Counted from the stretch's first letter, positions 1-8,544 are shown. The stretch is 44,284 nt of DNA from Syntrophobacterales bacterium (GCA_018053845.1 JAGPKU010000015.1:1-44284), one strand, 5' to 3'. Numbers and translations: made by a program. Notes: a model not told the origin generated them from the letters alone.

Positions 1-1
1 G

Positions 2-415
2 AAGGGCTGGAAGGCGCACGGCCGGCACCCCGATGCCCGCATCCGCGATCGTGCGGCCTGGGACGCGGCGCCCCTTCGCTCGACCTACGCCGGGGCCGTG
101 TGGGCCATGCGCAAGTGGTACCGGGGCGATGAGCGGTTACGGGGCAAGATGGACGACCTGTTACAGGATTTATACGGGACCTTCGGCTGGAAGACGAGGA
201 TGCTCGCGCCGCTCTTCGGCCGCTACGCCCTGGCAAAACTGCGCGCTGAGGAAAAGAGACTGAAGGAGGGCTGGAGCTACGAGCCGCGCATGTCGCGCGA
301 AAAGAATGCCGCTGCCCTGGCCCTGGAGAACGGCAAGCCGGGGCGCTTTGCCTTCGCCATTCCGGAGGTGACCCTGCCCGTCCGCCGTCCCGCATCGGCG
401 GGCGGCACCGGCTGA
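2..415 (+). CDS. C-terminal part of an unidentified protein, possibly a B12-binding radical SAM enzyme
   Basis: The reading frame is open from the left edge of the window to a TGA at 413-415, so only the last 137 residues are seen and the start lies outside. The fragment is basic and helical, with a WAMRKWYRG stretch and a segment around FGWKTRML followed by AEEKRLKEGWSYEP. This resembles what I recall of the tail after the catalytic barrel in B12-binding radical SAM proteins of Desulfobacterota, but no cysteine motif or cobalamin-binding motif lies in the visible part, so the family is a guess. A strong hairpin with A and T tracts at 459-492 ends the transcript. That the frame is coding is fairly sure (continuous, GC-rich third positions). 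Confidence 0.55.
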   Translation, partial: KGWKAHGRHPDARIRDRAAWDAAPLRSTYAGAVWAMRKWYRGDERLRGKMDDLLQDLYGTFGWKTRMLAPLFGRYALAKLRAEEKRLKEGWSYEPRMSREKNAAALALENGKPGRFAFAIPEVTLPVRRPASAGGTG

Positions 416-458
416 GCGCCACGCGCCGCTTCCGATTCTTGCATGGCGGAAGAACAAA

Positions 459-492
459 AAAAGGGGGCAACCGGTGACGGCCGCCCCCTTTT
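459..492. terminator. bidirectional rho-independent terminator
   Basis: A perfect 10-bp inverted repeat, AAAAGGGGGC at 459-468 and GCCCCCTTTT at 483-492, has a 14-nt loop. An A-run precedes it and a T-run ends it, so it can end transcription in both directions. It lies between the plus-strand fragment ending at 415 and the minus-strand collagen-like gene ending at 559. Confidence 0.85.
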
Positions 493-558
493 CGTATCCA
501 ATGCTGTGTGGCCTGGCGGGATAAACCGCCCGCAGTCAGGGAGTCCGGCACGACCCCG

Positions 559-1167
559 TCACTGGACGCAGATGAAGGTGAACGAAAGGGACCCCCCCTC
601 TGATCCGCCGGGGACATTGACCCCCGTCTGGATGCCGAGGGCGCTTTCACTTGTGCCCGTGATCACGATGCTCACCGCCTGAGACGCGAACGATTGGGCA
701 CCGGCTATGGTCGCCGTGCACACGGGGATGTTGTCGAACATCTGCCCGAACTGGATGAAATAGAACGTGCAGGGAATCCGGCCCGCACCGTAGGAACAGG
801 TCGTCACGGACGGGGCATCGACGGTAAAACCGCTTCCCTGGATGATACGGCCGCTTGCGTCCACGCTGCCGTAGACCACCCTTTGGATCCCGGCCGCCGT
901 CCCCGCCGGCCCTTGCGGTCCCTGGGGTCCGGCCGGCCCCATCGGCCCCGGCTCACCCTGCGGCCCCGGAGGCCCTGCAGGCCCCGGGGGACCCGGCTCC
1001 CCCGGAGGACCGGGAGGCCCCGGGGGTCCGGGGATGAGCTTGATGTGCTGGAAGAAGTCCTTGAAAAAATAAAACGGGTGGTGATACCCCGCTCCAGTCG
1101 CGGCGGCATAGGTGATCAGCGAAACGGAGAGAAGAATTCCCGCAATTGCCAGGACCGTCTTTTTCAT
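559..1167 (-). CDS. secreted collagen-like triple-helix repeat protein
   Basis: A 202-residue protein. The ATG at 1167 is chosen because it has an AAAGGAGGGG ribosome site just upstream and opens a classical signal peptide ([13 protein letters not shown]...); a longer open frame upstream has no such features. Residues about 1-23 form the export signal. A block of about 15 Gly-X-Y triplets rich in GPP, GEP and GPQ follows from about residue 44 to 90, able to form a collagen triple helix. The last 110 residues form a Cys-containing beta-rich domain ([10 protein letters not shown], then YFIQFGQMF) of the kind that may drive trimerisation in bacterial collagens; that role is inferred. The gene stands alone, between a terminator and a divergent DUF1846 gene. 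Surface or extracellular location is likely. Confidence 0.88.
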   Translation of the reverse strand: MKKTVLAIAGILLSVSLITYAAATGAGYHHPFYFFKDFFQHIKLIPGPPGPPGPPGEPGPPGPAGPPGPQGEPGPMGPAGPQGPQGPAGTAAGIQRVVYGSVDASGRIIQGSGFTVDAPSVTTCSYGAGRIPCTFYFIQFGQMFDNIPVCTATIAGAQSFASQAVSIVITGTSESALGIQTGVNVPGGSEGGSLSFTFICVQ

Positions 1168-1558
1168 ATACCCCTCCTTTCGGCAAGGCCGGCTGCGGCA
1201 TCGGCCCGAGAAAAACCCCCATTCACGCAGGCGGACGACAAACGAAACCCGGCTCTGGAAAGAGCGACGATGCGGCTGACATCCGGCACCCCGGCACGAC
1301 GCAAACGCGCGGTGCGCGCGGACGGGAAGCGCGAGGAACAGGGAGCGAAGCGATCCATCCGGGGTGGGCGATTTCAATGATTATCGACTATCCGCAGGCA
1401 AGTCAAGGGGAAAGATGGGCGATCGGGGAAGCCCCGCCCGGCCGTCGCCCCTGCCGGCCATGCCGGGCCTGCACGGACCCCCGCAAAGCGCTTTACAAAA
1501 GGCCCGAAACGCGTTAACGTCCCCGCCGTTACCATTCTGTAACCCGACGGGGGCGGCG
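1168..1558. other. 391-bp divergent intergenic region
   Basis: This separates the collagen-like gene (minus) from the DUF1846 gene (plus). It holds the ribosome site of the collagen gene at 1171-1180, a weak promoter candidate for that gene at 1377-1406, and a GTTAC-N6-GTAAC dyad at about 1530-1545 just before the DUF1846 start. That dyad could be an operator or leader hairpin. I see no convincing small gene. Confidence 0.5.
1377..1406 (-). promoter_or_regulatory. weak sigma70-type promoter candidate for the collagen-like gene
   Basis: Read on the minus strand, TTGACT (1406-1401) and AATCAT (1382-1377) are 18 bp apart. The -35 is good and the -10 is a 4 of 6 match. It would give a leader of about 200 nt. 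Confidence 0.3.
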
Positions 1559-3076
1559 ATGAACGGGAAGGTGGGGTTCGACAACGAGAAGTACATCGAG
1601 GAGCAGTCGACGGAGATCCTCGAGCGCGTGGGGAGAACCCACAACCGTCTCTACCTCGAGTTCGGCGGAAAGCTCCTGTACGACTATCACGCCGCCCGGG
1701 TCCTGCCGGGCTACGACCCCAACGTCAAGCTCCGGCTGCTGCAGCATCTCAAGGACAAGGTGGATCTGCTGCTGTGCATCTTCGCGGGCGACATCGAGCG
1801 CAAGAAGATACGCGCCGACTTCGGCATCACCTACGACGCCGACGCCCTGAAGCTCATCGACGACCTGCGCAACCGGGGCATCAGCGTCCTGGGGGTCGTG
1901 ATCACCCGCTTCGAGAACCAGCCCGCGGCCCGGCAGTTCAAGAACAAGCTCGAGCGGCGCGGCGTCCGGGTCTACACGCACCGCTACACGAAGGGCTACC
2001 CCACCGACGTGGACCTCATCGTGAGCGACGAGGGCTACGGGGCCAACGACTACATCGAGCCGACGAAACCCCTCGTCGTCGTCACGGGGCCCGGGCCGGG
2101 CAGCGGAAAGCTCGCCACCTGCCTCTCCCAGCTCTACCACGACTACCGCCGGGGCATCCACTCGGGCTACGCGAAGTTCGAGACCTTCCCGATCTGGAAC
2201 CTGCCGCTCAAGCACCCCGTCAACGTCGCCTACGAGGCCGCCACGGCCGACATCCGGGACTTCAACATCATCGACCCCTATCACCTGGAGGCCTACGGCA
2301 AGACGGCCGTCAACTACAACCGCGACGTGGACGCCTTCCCGCTCCTTCGGCGCATCATGGAGCGGATCACGGGCGGCGAATCCTTCTACAAGTCGCCCAC
2401 GGACATGGGGGTCAACCGCGCGGGCTTCGCGATCGTGGACGACGAGGTGACCCGGGAGGCGGCCCGGCAGGAGCTCATCCGCCGCTACTTCCGCTACCGC
2501 TGCGAGTACGCCATGGGGTTCGCCGACCGAGAGACGGTCCAGCGGGCCGAACTGCTGCTGAAGGACTTCCACCTCGTGCCGGAAGACCGCAGGGTCGTCG
2601 AGCCCTCCCGGCAGGCGGCGCGCGAGGCCCAGGCCCAGGACAAGGGCGACGAGGGCATCTTCTGCGGGGCCGCCATCGAGCTTGCGGACGGCACCATCGT
2701 CACGGGCAACAACTCGCCGCTGCTGCACGCCGCCTCGAGCGTCGTCATCCACGCCATCAAGCACCTGGCGGGCATCCCGGCCATGATCAAGCTGCTGCCC
2801 GAATCCATCACCGAGTCGGTACGGAACCTCAAGACGCGCATCCTCGGGGAGAAGAGCGTGAGCCTCGACCTGGAGGAGACGCTCATCGCCCTCTCCATCA
2901 GCTCCACCACCAACCCGGCCGCGCAGCTGGCCCTCGAGCGGCTCAAGGAGCTGAAGAACTGCGAGGTGCACATGACCCACATCCCCACGCCGGGAGACGA
3001 GGCCGGCCTGCGGCGCCTGGGCGTGAACCTGACGAGCGACCCGAACTTCTCCACGAAGGACCTTTTCATCGCTTGA
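1559..3076 (+). CDS. DUF1846 / UPF0371 family protein
   Basis: A 505-residue protein, the usual full length for the family. The start MNGKVGFDNEKY fits the conserved N terminus I know for DUF1846 proteins, which argues for the ATG at 1559 over longer upstream frames, although the ribosome site (GGGGGCGG) is poor. Recognisable family signatures follow: LYLEFGGKLL (31-40), AGDIERKKIRADFGITYD (76-93), TKGYPTDVDLIVSDEGYG (144-161) and a P-loop-like glycine run GPGPGSGK (177-184). Proteins of this family have known structures but no settled biochemical role that I know of, so none is assigned. The protein is probably cytosolic: there is no signal or membrane segment. The family is common in Firmicutes, so its presence here may reflect transfer. 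Confidence 0.93.
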   Translation: MNGKVGFDNEKYIEEQSTEILERVGRTHNRLYLEFGGKLLYDYHAARVLPGYDPNVKLRLLQHLKDKVDLLLCIFAGDIERKKIRADFGITYDADALKLIDDLRNRGISVLGVVITRFENQPAARQFKNKLERRGVRVYTHRYTKGYPTDVDLIVSDEGYGANDYIEPTKPLVVVTGPGPGSGKLATCLSQLYHDYRRGIHSGYAKFETFPIWNLPLKHPVNVAYEAATADIRDFNIIDPYHLEAYGKTAVNYNRDVDAFPLLRRIMERITGGESFYKSPTDMGVNRAGFAIVDDEVTREAARQELIRRYFRYRCEYAMGFADRETVQRAELLLKDFHLVPEDRRVVEPSRQAAREAQAQDKGDEGIFCGAAIELADGTIVTGNNSPLLHAASSVVIHAIKHLAGIPAMIKLLPESITESVRNLKTRILGEKSVSLDLEETLIALSISSTTNPAAQLALERLKELKNCEVHMTHIPTPGDEAGLRRLGVNLTSDPNFSTKDLFIA

Positions 3077-3124
3077 ATTCGCAGGCGGCTCCGGTGTAGG
3101 CTACGGGCAAAGGAGAAGGCTCGC

Positions 3125-3262
3125 GCAACAAGCAGCGAGGAACAACAGGATCAAGCATCAAGCAACAAGGTAAACCCCTTCCATGGGAACCCTCGCTGCT
3201 CGAACCTTGCCCCTGGTTGCTTCTTCAGAAGCTCATGCTGCTCGGGCCTCGATGCTTGATGC
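3125..3262. repeat. 7-nt-period array with inverted partner arms
   Basis: From 3125 the sequence reads as consecutive heptads GCAACAA, GCAGCGA, then one 9-nt unit, then GGATCAA, GCATCAA, GCAACAA (to 3168). Complementary arms follow before the next gene: 3131-3140 pairs perfectly with 3191-3200, 3150-3159 pairs perfectly with 3251-3260, and 3160-3170 pairs with 3212-3222 with one mismatch. The first two pairings interleave, so they cannot form one simple hairpin. This is one of a family of such elements in the window. Confidence 0.7.
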
Positions 3263-3298
3263 GGCAAATCGGACAGACCTTCTTCGGAGGAGATCCTC

Positions 3299-3475
3299 AT
3301 GAGCAAGCAGCTGGACCCGGAGCAGTTCGAGGACATCAAGGAGATGATGGTCTACGAGGTGGTGCTGTCGGAGGCCCTCGTCAACCTCCTGGACCGCAAG
3401 GGCATCGTCAAGAAGGCGGAACTCCTGGAGGAGATCAAGAAGATCAAGTCGAAAACCCTCGAAAAGAAGAAATGA
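3299..3475 (+). CDS. 58-residue charged helical protein of unknown function
   Basis: The ATG at 3299 follows a clear GGAGGA site (about 3286-3291) at good spacing, and the frame runs to a TGA at 3473-3475. The peptide begins MSKQLDPEQF and continues as an almost unbroken amphipathic helix rich in Glu and Lys, ending in KTLEKKK. GC-rich third positions support coding. No signal peptide or cysteines. It looks like a small helix-hairpin or oligomerising protein, but I recognise no family. The lipoprotein gene begins 19 nt downstream, so the two are probably co-transcribed. Confidence 0.72.
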   Translation: MSKQLDPEQFEDIKEMMVYEVVLSEALVNLLDRKGIVKKAELLEEIKKIKSKTLEKKK

Positions 3476-3494
3476 CCGCGCGCCCGATCCCTTC

Positions 3495-5198
3495 ATGACC
3501 ATGCGGACAACGACGCGATGCGCCCTCGGGGTGATGGCCTTCCTGGGGGCCTCGGCCCTCGCCTCCTGCCATCCCCTGCAACGGTCGGCCCTCCCCGGCC
3601 CCGACGAACTCACGGTCCGGGCGGCCCCCGGCACGCCCGGCGCGCCCCGCGATCTGGCCGCGCGCTTCCTGGCCCGCGCCCCCTTCCCGCTGCCGTCGAG
3701 GACCCCGATGCACGAGGGGCTCTGCTACGCCGAGCCGTTCTTTCACGACCCGGCGCTCGATCCCGCCGGGAGGGACACGGACCGCTACAACGGCGTCGAA
3801 ACGGCGCACCTCTTCTTCAGCGCCACGCACGGCACGCCTGAGACGTGGCTCGCCGCGCCCAACGGCAAGGACCCCGTGAAGTGCCCCCAGAGCGCATCGG
3901 AGTCCCACGTCGTGGATCCGGGGAAAATGCGGCTCGGCAACGGCACGGGCACCGGCGACGGGATGCGGTACTTCTGGCAGTGCGCCTCGAACGTGTTCGC
4001 CCACGGGCCGAGGCAGTGCCCGGCGCCCGCCCCGGAGTTCGGCTGTCCCGAGGGCTTCGACGGCACGCAGGACACGGTGCTCTCGAGGAACGCCTACGAG
4101 CGCTGGGGTCCCATGCTCGCACCGGGCCTCCGGATGGCCTGCGGCTTCTCGACGGCCGCCTTCTGCGGCCCCGAGGACACGGACCGGGTCTGGGGTCTCT
4201 TCGACCGGTCGTCGAACCGCTACGGCGTCGCCGACGCCTTCATCGAGGGGTTTCGCCAGGGACGCCGGGGGACGGTGCCCGTGTGCATCACGCGGGGAGG
4301 CCCCGACGTGGAGCGGACGGCCCTGTTCGACGAGGCGTTCTCCCCGTCGCCGAGCCCCTTCGTGATCTCCCACTACCACGCCCAGTACCCCGTTGTCTTC
4401 CGCCCGGCCGCACCTGCCGAGAGAGCCGCCGACGAGGGCTCCCCCCAGTGGGCGCCCATCTACAGCCTCCGGCCCATGCCGCTTCCGCATGCGCTCAAGG
4501 CCCTCTCCTGGCGGCGGATCGACGGGGCGCTCCACTCGACGGATCTCGAGGGGACCATGGGGCTTGCCGTGCAGGCGGACCCGAAAAGCGGCGCCGTGCA
4601 CCTGATCGGGCGGGCGTCATTCGACCCGGGCGTACGGCCCCTGCGGGAGGAAGAGTACCTCGATCGCGCGGAGCGGTTCCTGCGGCGCATGGGTATGGCC
4701 GAGGCCGCCGCGAAGCCCGAGGGGGTCCGCATGATGCTCGAATCGGTCCCCGTCGTCAACCGGACCTACGCCGTGACCCGGAGCCAGAAGAGCGTGATCC
4801 TCCACTACCGGCGCGAAGTCGATCTGGACGGGAAAAGCGCCCCCGTTGTCGGCGACGGCGGCCTGATCCGGGTCGTGCTGAACAGCGACGGGTCCGTCGC
4901 CCGCGCCGCCAAGACCTGGCGGGAGATCGCGGGGGTCCGGAAGATCGCCCGCGTCAAGCCCTTCGAAACCACGTACCGGGAGGCTGAGCAGATGCTCGAC
5001 GATCCCGGGGGATACCGCCTGGACGGCTGGGCCTGGGGCTACAAGGAGCACGGAAGCGGCGAGGAGCAGGGCGACCTGAAGATCGTGCACGTTTTCTACT
5101 TCACCCCGAAGGCGGGGGCCACCGAGGCCGGCCTCGCACCCCGGCGGATCGAGATCGCCGCCCATCTCGACGTCTCCGAGGCGACGATCGACCGGTAG
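3495..5198 (+). CDS. lipoprotein with possible caspase-like (clan CD) domain and PepSY-like C-terminal region
   Basis: A 567-residue protein. Residues 1-24 form a lipoprotein signal with lipobox LASC (Cys25). Two hydrophobic strands each end in a candidate catalytic residue: AHLFFSATHG (His112-Gly113) and MRYFWQC (Cys163). This strand-HG ... strand-C arrangement is the hallmark of clan CD cysteine peptidases such as caspases and gingipains. The region between is rich in Gly, Ser and Cys. The C-terminal third contains V-V-G-D-G-G-L-I-R-V and a WREI segment reminiscent of PepSY-like regions found with DUF6345-type proteins. I am fairly confident that it is an exported lipoprotein; the peptidase fold is inference from motif spacing. 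There is no obvious ribosome site at the ATG, so translation may be coupled to the 58-residue gene. Confidence 0.8.
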   Translation: MTMRTTTRCALGVMAFLGASALASCHPLQRSALPGPDELTVRAAPGTPGAPRDLAARFLARAPFPLPSRTPMHEGLCYAEPFFHDPALDPAGRDTDRYNGVETAHLFFSATHGTPETWLAAPNGKDPVKCPQSASESHVVDPGKMRLGNGTGTGDGMRYFWQCASNVFAHGPRQCPAPAPEFGCPEGFDGTQDTVLSRNAYERWGPMLAPGLRMACGFSTAAFCGPEDTDRVWGLFDRSSNRYGVADAFIEGFRQGRRGTVPVCITRGGPDVERTALFDEAFSPSPSPFVISHYHAQYPVVFRPAAPAERAADEGSPQWAPIYSLRPMPLPHALKALSWRRIDGALHSTDLEGTMGLAVQADPKSGAVHLIGRASFDPGVRPLREEEYLDRAERFLRRMGMAEAAAKPEGVRMMLESVPVVNRTYAVTRSQKSVILHYRREVDLDGKSAPVVGDGGLIRVVLNSDGSVARAAKTWREIAGVRKIARVKPFETTYREAEQMLDDPGGYRLDGWAWGYKEHGSGEEQGDLKIVHVFYFTPKAGATEAGLAPRRIEIAAHLDVSEATIDR

Positions 5199-5249
5199 GC
5201 CCGTGAGGACGGGCCCGTGCCGGGTCCCGGGGTCATCGAGGGAATAGAC

Positions 5250-5371
5250 TCCCTCTGCCCTCACGAGGGAGAGCTTTTCGACAGGCTCAGGGCCGTGAGT
5301 GCATCGAACGGGGCACGGGTGAGGGGGCCTCGAGACGCGACACCTTCCCCTCTCCCGCCGTGGGAGGGGAA
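5250..5371. repeat. composite intergenic palindromic repeat (REP-like)
   Basis: Three dyads lie in the gap before the alpha/beta hydrolase: TCCCTC/GAGGGA (5250-5270), a 24-nt block at 5277-5300 (core TTCGACAGGCTCAGGGC) that recurs exactly in opposite orientation at 10864-10887, and TTCCCCTCTCCC (5345-5356) pairing with GGGAGGGGAA (5362-5371). The TTCGACAGGCTCAGGG core is a very widespread bacterial intergenic repeat. Confidence 0.7.
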
Positions 5372-5413
5372 ACGCAAGAGCGGTTTCCTGGGATGAACGG
5401 AAGGGGAAAAGCA

Positions 5414-6508
5414 ATGGAGACGGGCATGGACGCGCCCCGCGCCGTCGAAGCGCTCGCCGAGCGGCTCGTCGCGGCGCTGGAGGCCTTCGAGTCGGCCCAG
5501 CGGCACTATTTCCCCGGGGCCGCGCCGCAGCTGCGCGCGCAGTTCGCGCCGGTCGCCGACGGTCTTTCGAAGGCCCGGAAGGCCCTGGAGGAGACGCCCG
5601 TCCGGCCCGGGCAGGAGGCTCTCCGCAGGGCCCTGTTGGACGCCTCGGCGCAGTGCCTCGACGCCCTGGCGACGGCGACGCAGGGCGAGGGGCTCGAGGC
5701 CTCGCTCGCCCACTTCCGCAAGGCCGGCCGGAGGATACACCGTGTCCAGGAGGCCCTGCTGCCGCTCTGCCCGCTATCCCCCGCCGTGAACCGATACTTC
5801 CTCGAGCCCGACCTCCGGGACCGCGCGGCCGAATTCTTGACCGAACCGGGAGCCAACCCCGCCGCGGGCCTCTTCCACGGCGGCCTCGAGGACGACCCCT
5901 ATGCCCGGGGAAGCGTCTCGTTCTACATCCCCGAGAGCCGGGAGGGCTCGGAGCCGATGCCGCTGGTCGTCGCCCTGCACGGGGGATTCGGCCACGGGCG
6001 GGATTTCCTCTGGACGTGGCTCCGCGAGGCGCGCAGCCGGCGCTTCGCCCTGGCCTGCCCCACCTCGCGGAACATCACGTGGTCCATCACGGGGCCCGAC
6101 GCCGACGCGCCGCTTCTGCAGAAGACCCTCGCCTATGCGGCCGACCGCTGGAACATCGACCGCGGCCGCGTCCTGCTGACGGGGCTCTCCGACGGGGCCA
6201 CCTACGCCCTGAAGCGCGCCCTCGACGCGGAGACGCCGTTTTCGCGCTTTGCCCCGTTCTCGGGCATCCTGGTTCCCTTCGACATGAAGCACGCCAAGGG
6301 GCGGCGCATCTACTGGGTGCACGGGGCGAAGGACTGGATGTTCCCCGCCTGGAGGGCGAAGATGGGCGAGAAGGAACTGCGGGCCGCCGGGGCGGACGTG
6401 ACGCTCGAGATCGTCCCCGACCTCTACCACGCCCACCCGCGCGAGAAAAACGGCCCCGTCCTGGCCTGGTTCGAGCCCCGGCTCTCCCTGGCGCCCCAGG
6501 GCGTCTGA
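5414..6508 (+). CDS. alpha/beta hydrolase (phospholipase/carboxylesterase-like)
   Basis: A 364-residue protein. The ATG at 5414 has AAGGGG eight bases upstream; an in-frame start at 5360 lies inside the repeat and is less likely. Residues 1-150 are an all-helical domain with no family I recognise. From about 180 comes an alpha/beta hydrolase: HGG oxyanion-hole segment (189-191), nucleophile elbow GLSDG (Ser259), acid candidate Asp307 in GAKDWMF, and His339 or His341 in DLYHAHP. The layout matches predicted esterases of the phospholipase/carboxylesterase type. There is no signal peptide, so it is probably cytosolic. The substrate is unknown. The helical N-terminal extension is unusual for such enzymes. 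Confidence 0.85.
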   Translation: METGMDAPRAVEALAERLVAALEAFESAQRHYFPGAAPQLRAQFAPVADGLSKARKALEETPVRPGQEALRRALLDASAQCLDALATATQGEGLEASLAHFRKAGRRIHRVQEALLPLCPLSPAVNRYFLEPDLRDRAAEFLTEPGANPAAGLFHGGLEDDPYARGSVSFYIPESREGSEPMPLVVALHGGFGHGRDFLWTWLREARSRRFALACPTSRNITWSITGPDADAPLLQKTLAYAADRWNIDRGRVLLTGLSDGATYALKRALDAETPFSRFAPFSGILVPFDMKHAKGRRIYWVHGAKDWMFPAWRAKMGEKELRAAGADVTLEIVPDLYHAHPREKNGPVLAWFEPRLSLAPQGV

Positions 6509-6556
6509 CGGCTCGCCGCCCGCGGCGAATCGCCGCCTCGCACCGACTCCCCGCCC

Positions 6557-7477
6557 TCAATCCTGTCCCGGGACCATGTCCGCCTTCCGGCTCTCGCGCA
6601 GCCGGATGACCGGCAGCAGCGCCAGGGCGGTCACGATCAGGGCGATGCCCCAGCCCTCCCAGAAGCCGATCGGCTCGCCCAGCTGGAGCCGCGAGCCCGT
6701 CATGCCGATGACGGGCACGGCCAGGGTGCCCAGCCCCGCCGGCCCGGCGGGCAGGCGGCCGATGACGTAGGTCCACAGCAGGAAGGCGACCCCGCAGACC
6801 AGCACGGCGTTGTAGGCGATCGACCCGATGAAGTAGGGCGACCAGTCGATGGGCGGCGACGGCACCAGGAAGGCGGCGGGGATGAGCGGCAGGGTCCCGA
6901 AGATGAGCTGCCACGTGGTGAGGCGGATGAGGTCCAGCCTGCGGTAGCGGCGCTGCAGGAGCTTGACGATGACGGCACCGGCGGCCCAGCACACCCCGGA
7001 GATCACGGCGAGCATCTTGCTCTGGGGCGTGCCCCCGAGGGCCCAGGGCTCGAGGATGCAGACGAGCCCGCAGAAGGCCAGGACGATGGGGACCCACAGG
7101 GCGCCCCGCACCTTCTCGTCCAGCACGAGCCAGGCCAGCAGCAGGATCCAGAAGGGCATGGTGTAGACGAGGATCGAGGTCTTGCCGGCCCCGCCCGTCT
7201 CGAGGGCCCAGACGATGAGGCCCGTCCCGAGGGCCGTCTGGGTGAGGCCGAGGATGGCCGTCCAGGCGGGAAAGGGCGGCCGCAGGGGCTCGCGCCGCCA
7301 GGCCATGAAGACGAAGAGGAACACGCTGCCCAGGGCCATCCGCAGGGCGTTGAAATCGAAGGGCCCCGCGTAGCGAAGCGTCTCCTTCATGACGACCCAG
7401 TTGTAGCCCCAGATCAGGGAGATGAAGGCGAGGGCCAGGACCGGGCCCGCTGCGGATTTCCCTGGGTTCGGCCTCAT
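6557..7477 (-). CDS. EamA-family (DMT superfamily) membrane transporter
   Basis: A 306-residue protein with about ten hydrophobic segments in two repeats of five, the standard length and shape of EamA drug/metabolite exporters. The first repeat opens with ALAFISLIWGYNWVVMKE, the typical first helix, and contains the TQTALGTGL and ILVYTMPFW segments seen in the family. The ATG at 7477 lies 13 nt after the stop of the upstream membrane-protein gene, so the two form one transcript. The exported substrate cannot be read from sequence. Confidence 0.92.
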   Translation of the reverse strand: MRPNPGKSAAGPVLALAFISLIWGYNWVVMKETLRYAGPFDFNALRMALGSVFLFVFMAWRREPLRPPFPAWTAILGLTQTALGTGLIVWALETGGAGKTSILVYTMPFWILLLAWLVLDEKVRGALWVPIVLAFCGLVCILEPWALGGTPQSKMLAVISGVCWAAGAVIVKLLQRRYRRLDLIRLTTWQLIFGTLPLIPAAFLVPSPPIDWSPYFIGSIAYNAVLVCGVAFLLWTYVIGRLPAGPAGLGTLAVPVIGMTGSRLQLGEPIGFWEGWGIALIVTALALLPVIRLRESRKADMVPGQD

Positions 7478-7490
7478 GCCGCTTCGGACC

Positions 7491-8468
7491 TCATGGCTCG
7501 GCCTTCTTGATCCTGAGCAGGGCCAGCAGGGAATCCTTGATGTCGCGGGCCGTGCCCGTGAGCCCCGAGAACGCGCCGCCCACCTTCCCCTTCGAGGCGG
7601 CCCAGAGGGCCCGCGAAATGCGCGCCGTGCCGTTCCCGACGATCTGACCGAGGAGCTTGGCCGCCTCGGCCGTGGCCGAGCGGCGCAGCGCCCGGCGGTC
7701 GGCGGCGACGAGGCTGCCGCACCAGCGCCTGGCGATGATCCCCACGCGCAGCGTGAGAAAGGCGTTGGCGGCCCCCGTGAGGATCGAGGTGATCACGATG
7801 GACGCGGCGGCCTGCATGCCCGGCACGGAGAGGCTCACGGCGCCGAGCGCCGACGAGAGGATCGGCTCGACCTGCTCGCCGATCTCCGCCTCGTCGAGCT
7901 CCCCCGCAACGAAGGCCGTGGCGGCCACGTTGGCGTAGAGGCGCAGGAGTTCCCGCAGCGCCGGGCGCTGGGCGTAGATCGAGGCGATCCGCCAGACCAT
8001 GCGGACGTGGGCCGTCAGGACGAAGAGCGTGTCGAGCCGGCCGCTCTGGGAGACGGCCGTGATGACGAAGACGGCCGCGGCGCTGTCGCGGATGACGGCA
8101 TCGCACTCCCGGCCGAGGTCCTCCAGGGCCTTTTCGATCCCTGCGCGGTCCGAGAGGTCATGGCCCCGGAGGCGGGGGTTGGCGGCCAGGCGCTTCCGGA
8201 GGGCCTCCAGGTGGCGGGAGAATTCCGGCTCCGTTTCGGTTGCGGGCGGCGCAAGGGGCTTGGGCAGCCGCAGGAAGAAGACCGCCGCGGCCAGGACGAC
8301 AGCGGCATAGAGCCCGACCAGGAACCACAGCACGGCCGTCCCGAAGGCCGGGCTCACCCGGTCGGCGAGCGCCACCGCCTGCGCCGTCTGGTTGACGACG
8401 AAGAGAACGAAGAACAAGAGGATCACGCCGCTCACCGCGAGCGCGACGTTCCTGACCGTGTTGTACAT
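7491..8468 (-). CDS. integral membrane protein, DUF697/YcjF-like
   Basis: A 325-residue protein. Two N-terminal transmembrane segments (about 5-26 and 45-66) are followed by a soluble helical stretch and then hydrophobic, small-residue-rich helices between about 125 and 245 that include TLFVLTAHVRMVWRIASIYAQRP. This resembles the core of DUF697 proteins, which are inner-membrane proteins often linked to envelope stress or division. The family match is by eye and moderate. The gene follows the zincin gene by 76 nt and precedes the EamA gene by 13 nt on the same strand. Confidence 0.75.
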   Translation of the reverse strand: MYNTVRNVALAVSGVILLFFVLFVVNQTAQAVALADRVSPAFGTAVLWFLVGLYAAVVLAAAVFFLRLPKPLAPPATETEPEFSRHLEALRKRLAANPRLRGHDLSDRAGIEKALEDLGRECDAVIRDSAAAVFVITAVSQSGRLDTLFVLTAHVRMVWRIASIYAQRPALRELLRLYANVAATAFVAGELDEAEIGEQVEPILSSALGAVSLSVPGMQAAASIVITSILTGAANAFLTLRVGIIARRWCGSLVAADRRALRRSATAEAAKLLGQIVGNGTARISRALWAASKGKVGGAFSGLTGTARDIKDSLLALLRIKKAEP

Positions 8469-8544
8469 GTCGTTTGACTCCGAAACGGCTGTAAAGGCCC
8501 CGTGACGGCGCGATGCAGGGATGCGCCCCGGTCGGCGGCATGAC

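Noticed and set aside
1529-2980. 483-residue antisense open frame opposite the DUF1846 gene
   Set aside because: Same reason: composition is Val/Asp/Gly/Arg-rich as expected of a shadow frame, and the plus-strand protein is a full family match.
3121-3262. CRISPR or direct-repeat array
   Set aside because: Units are 7 nt without spacers and are degenerate, with inverted partners; nothing like a CRISPR repeat-spacer pattern.
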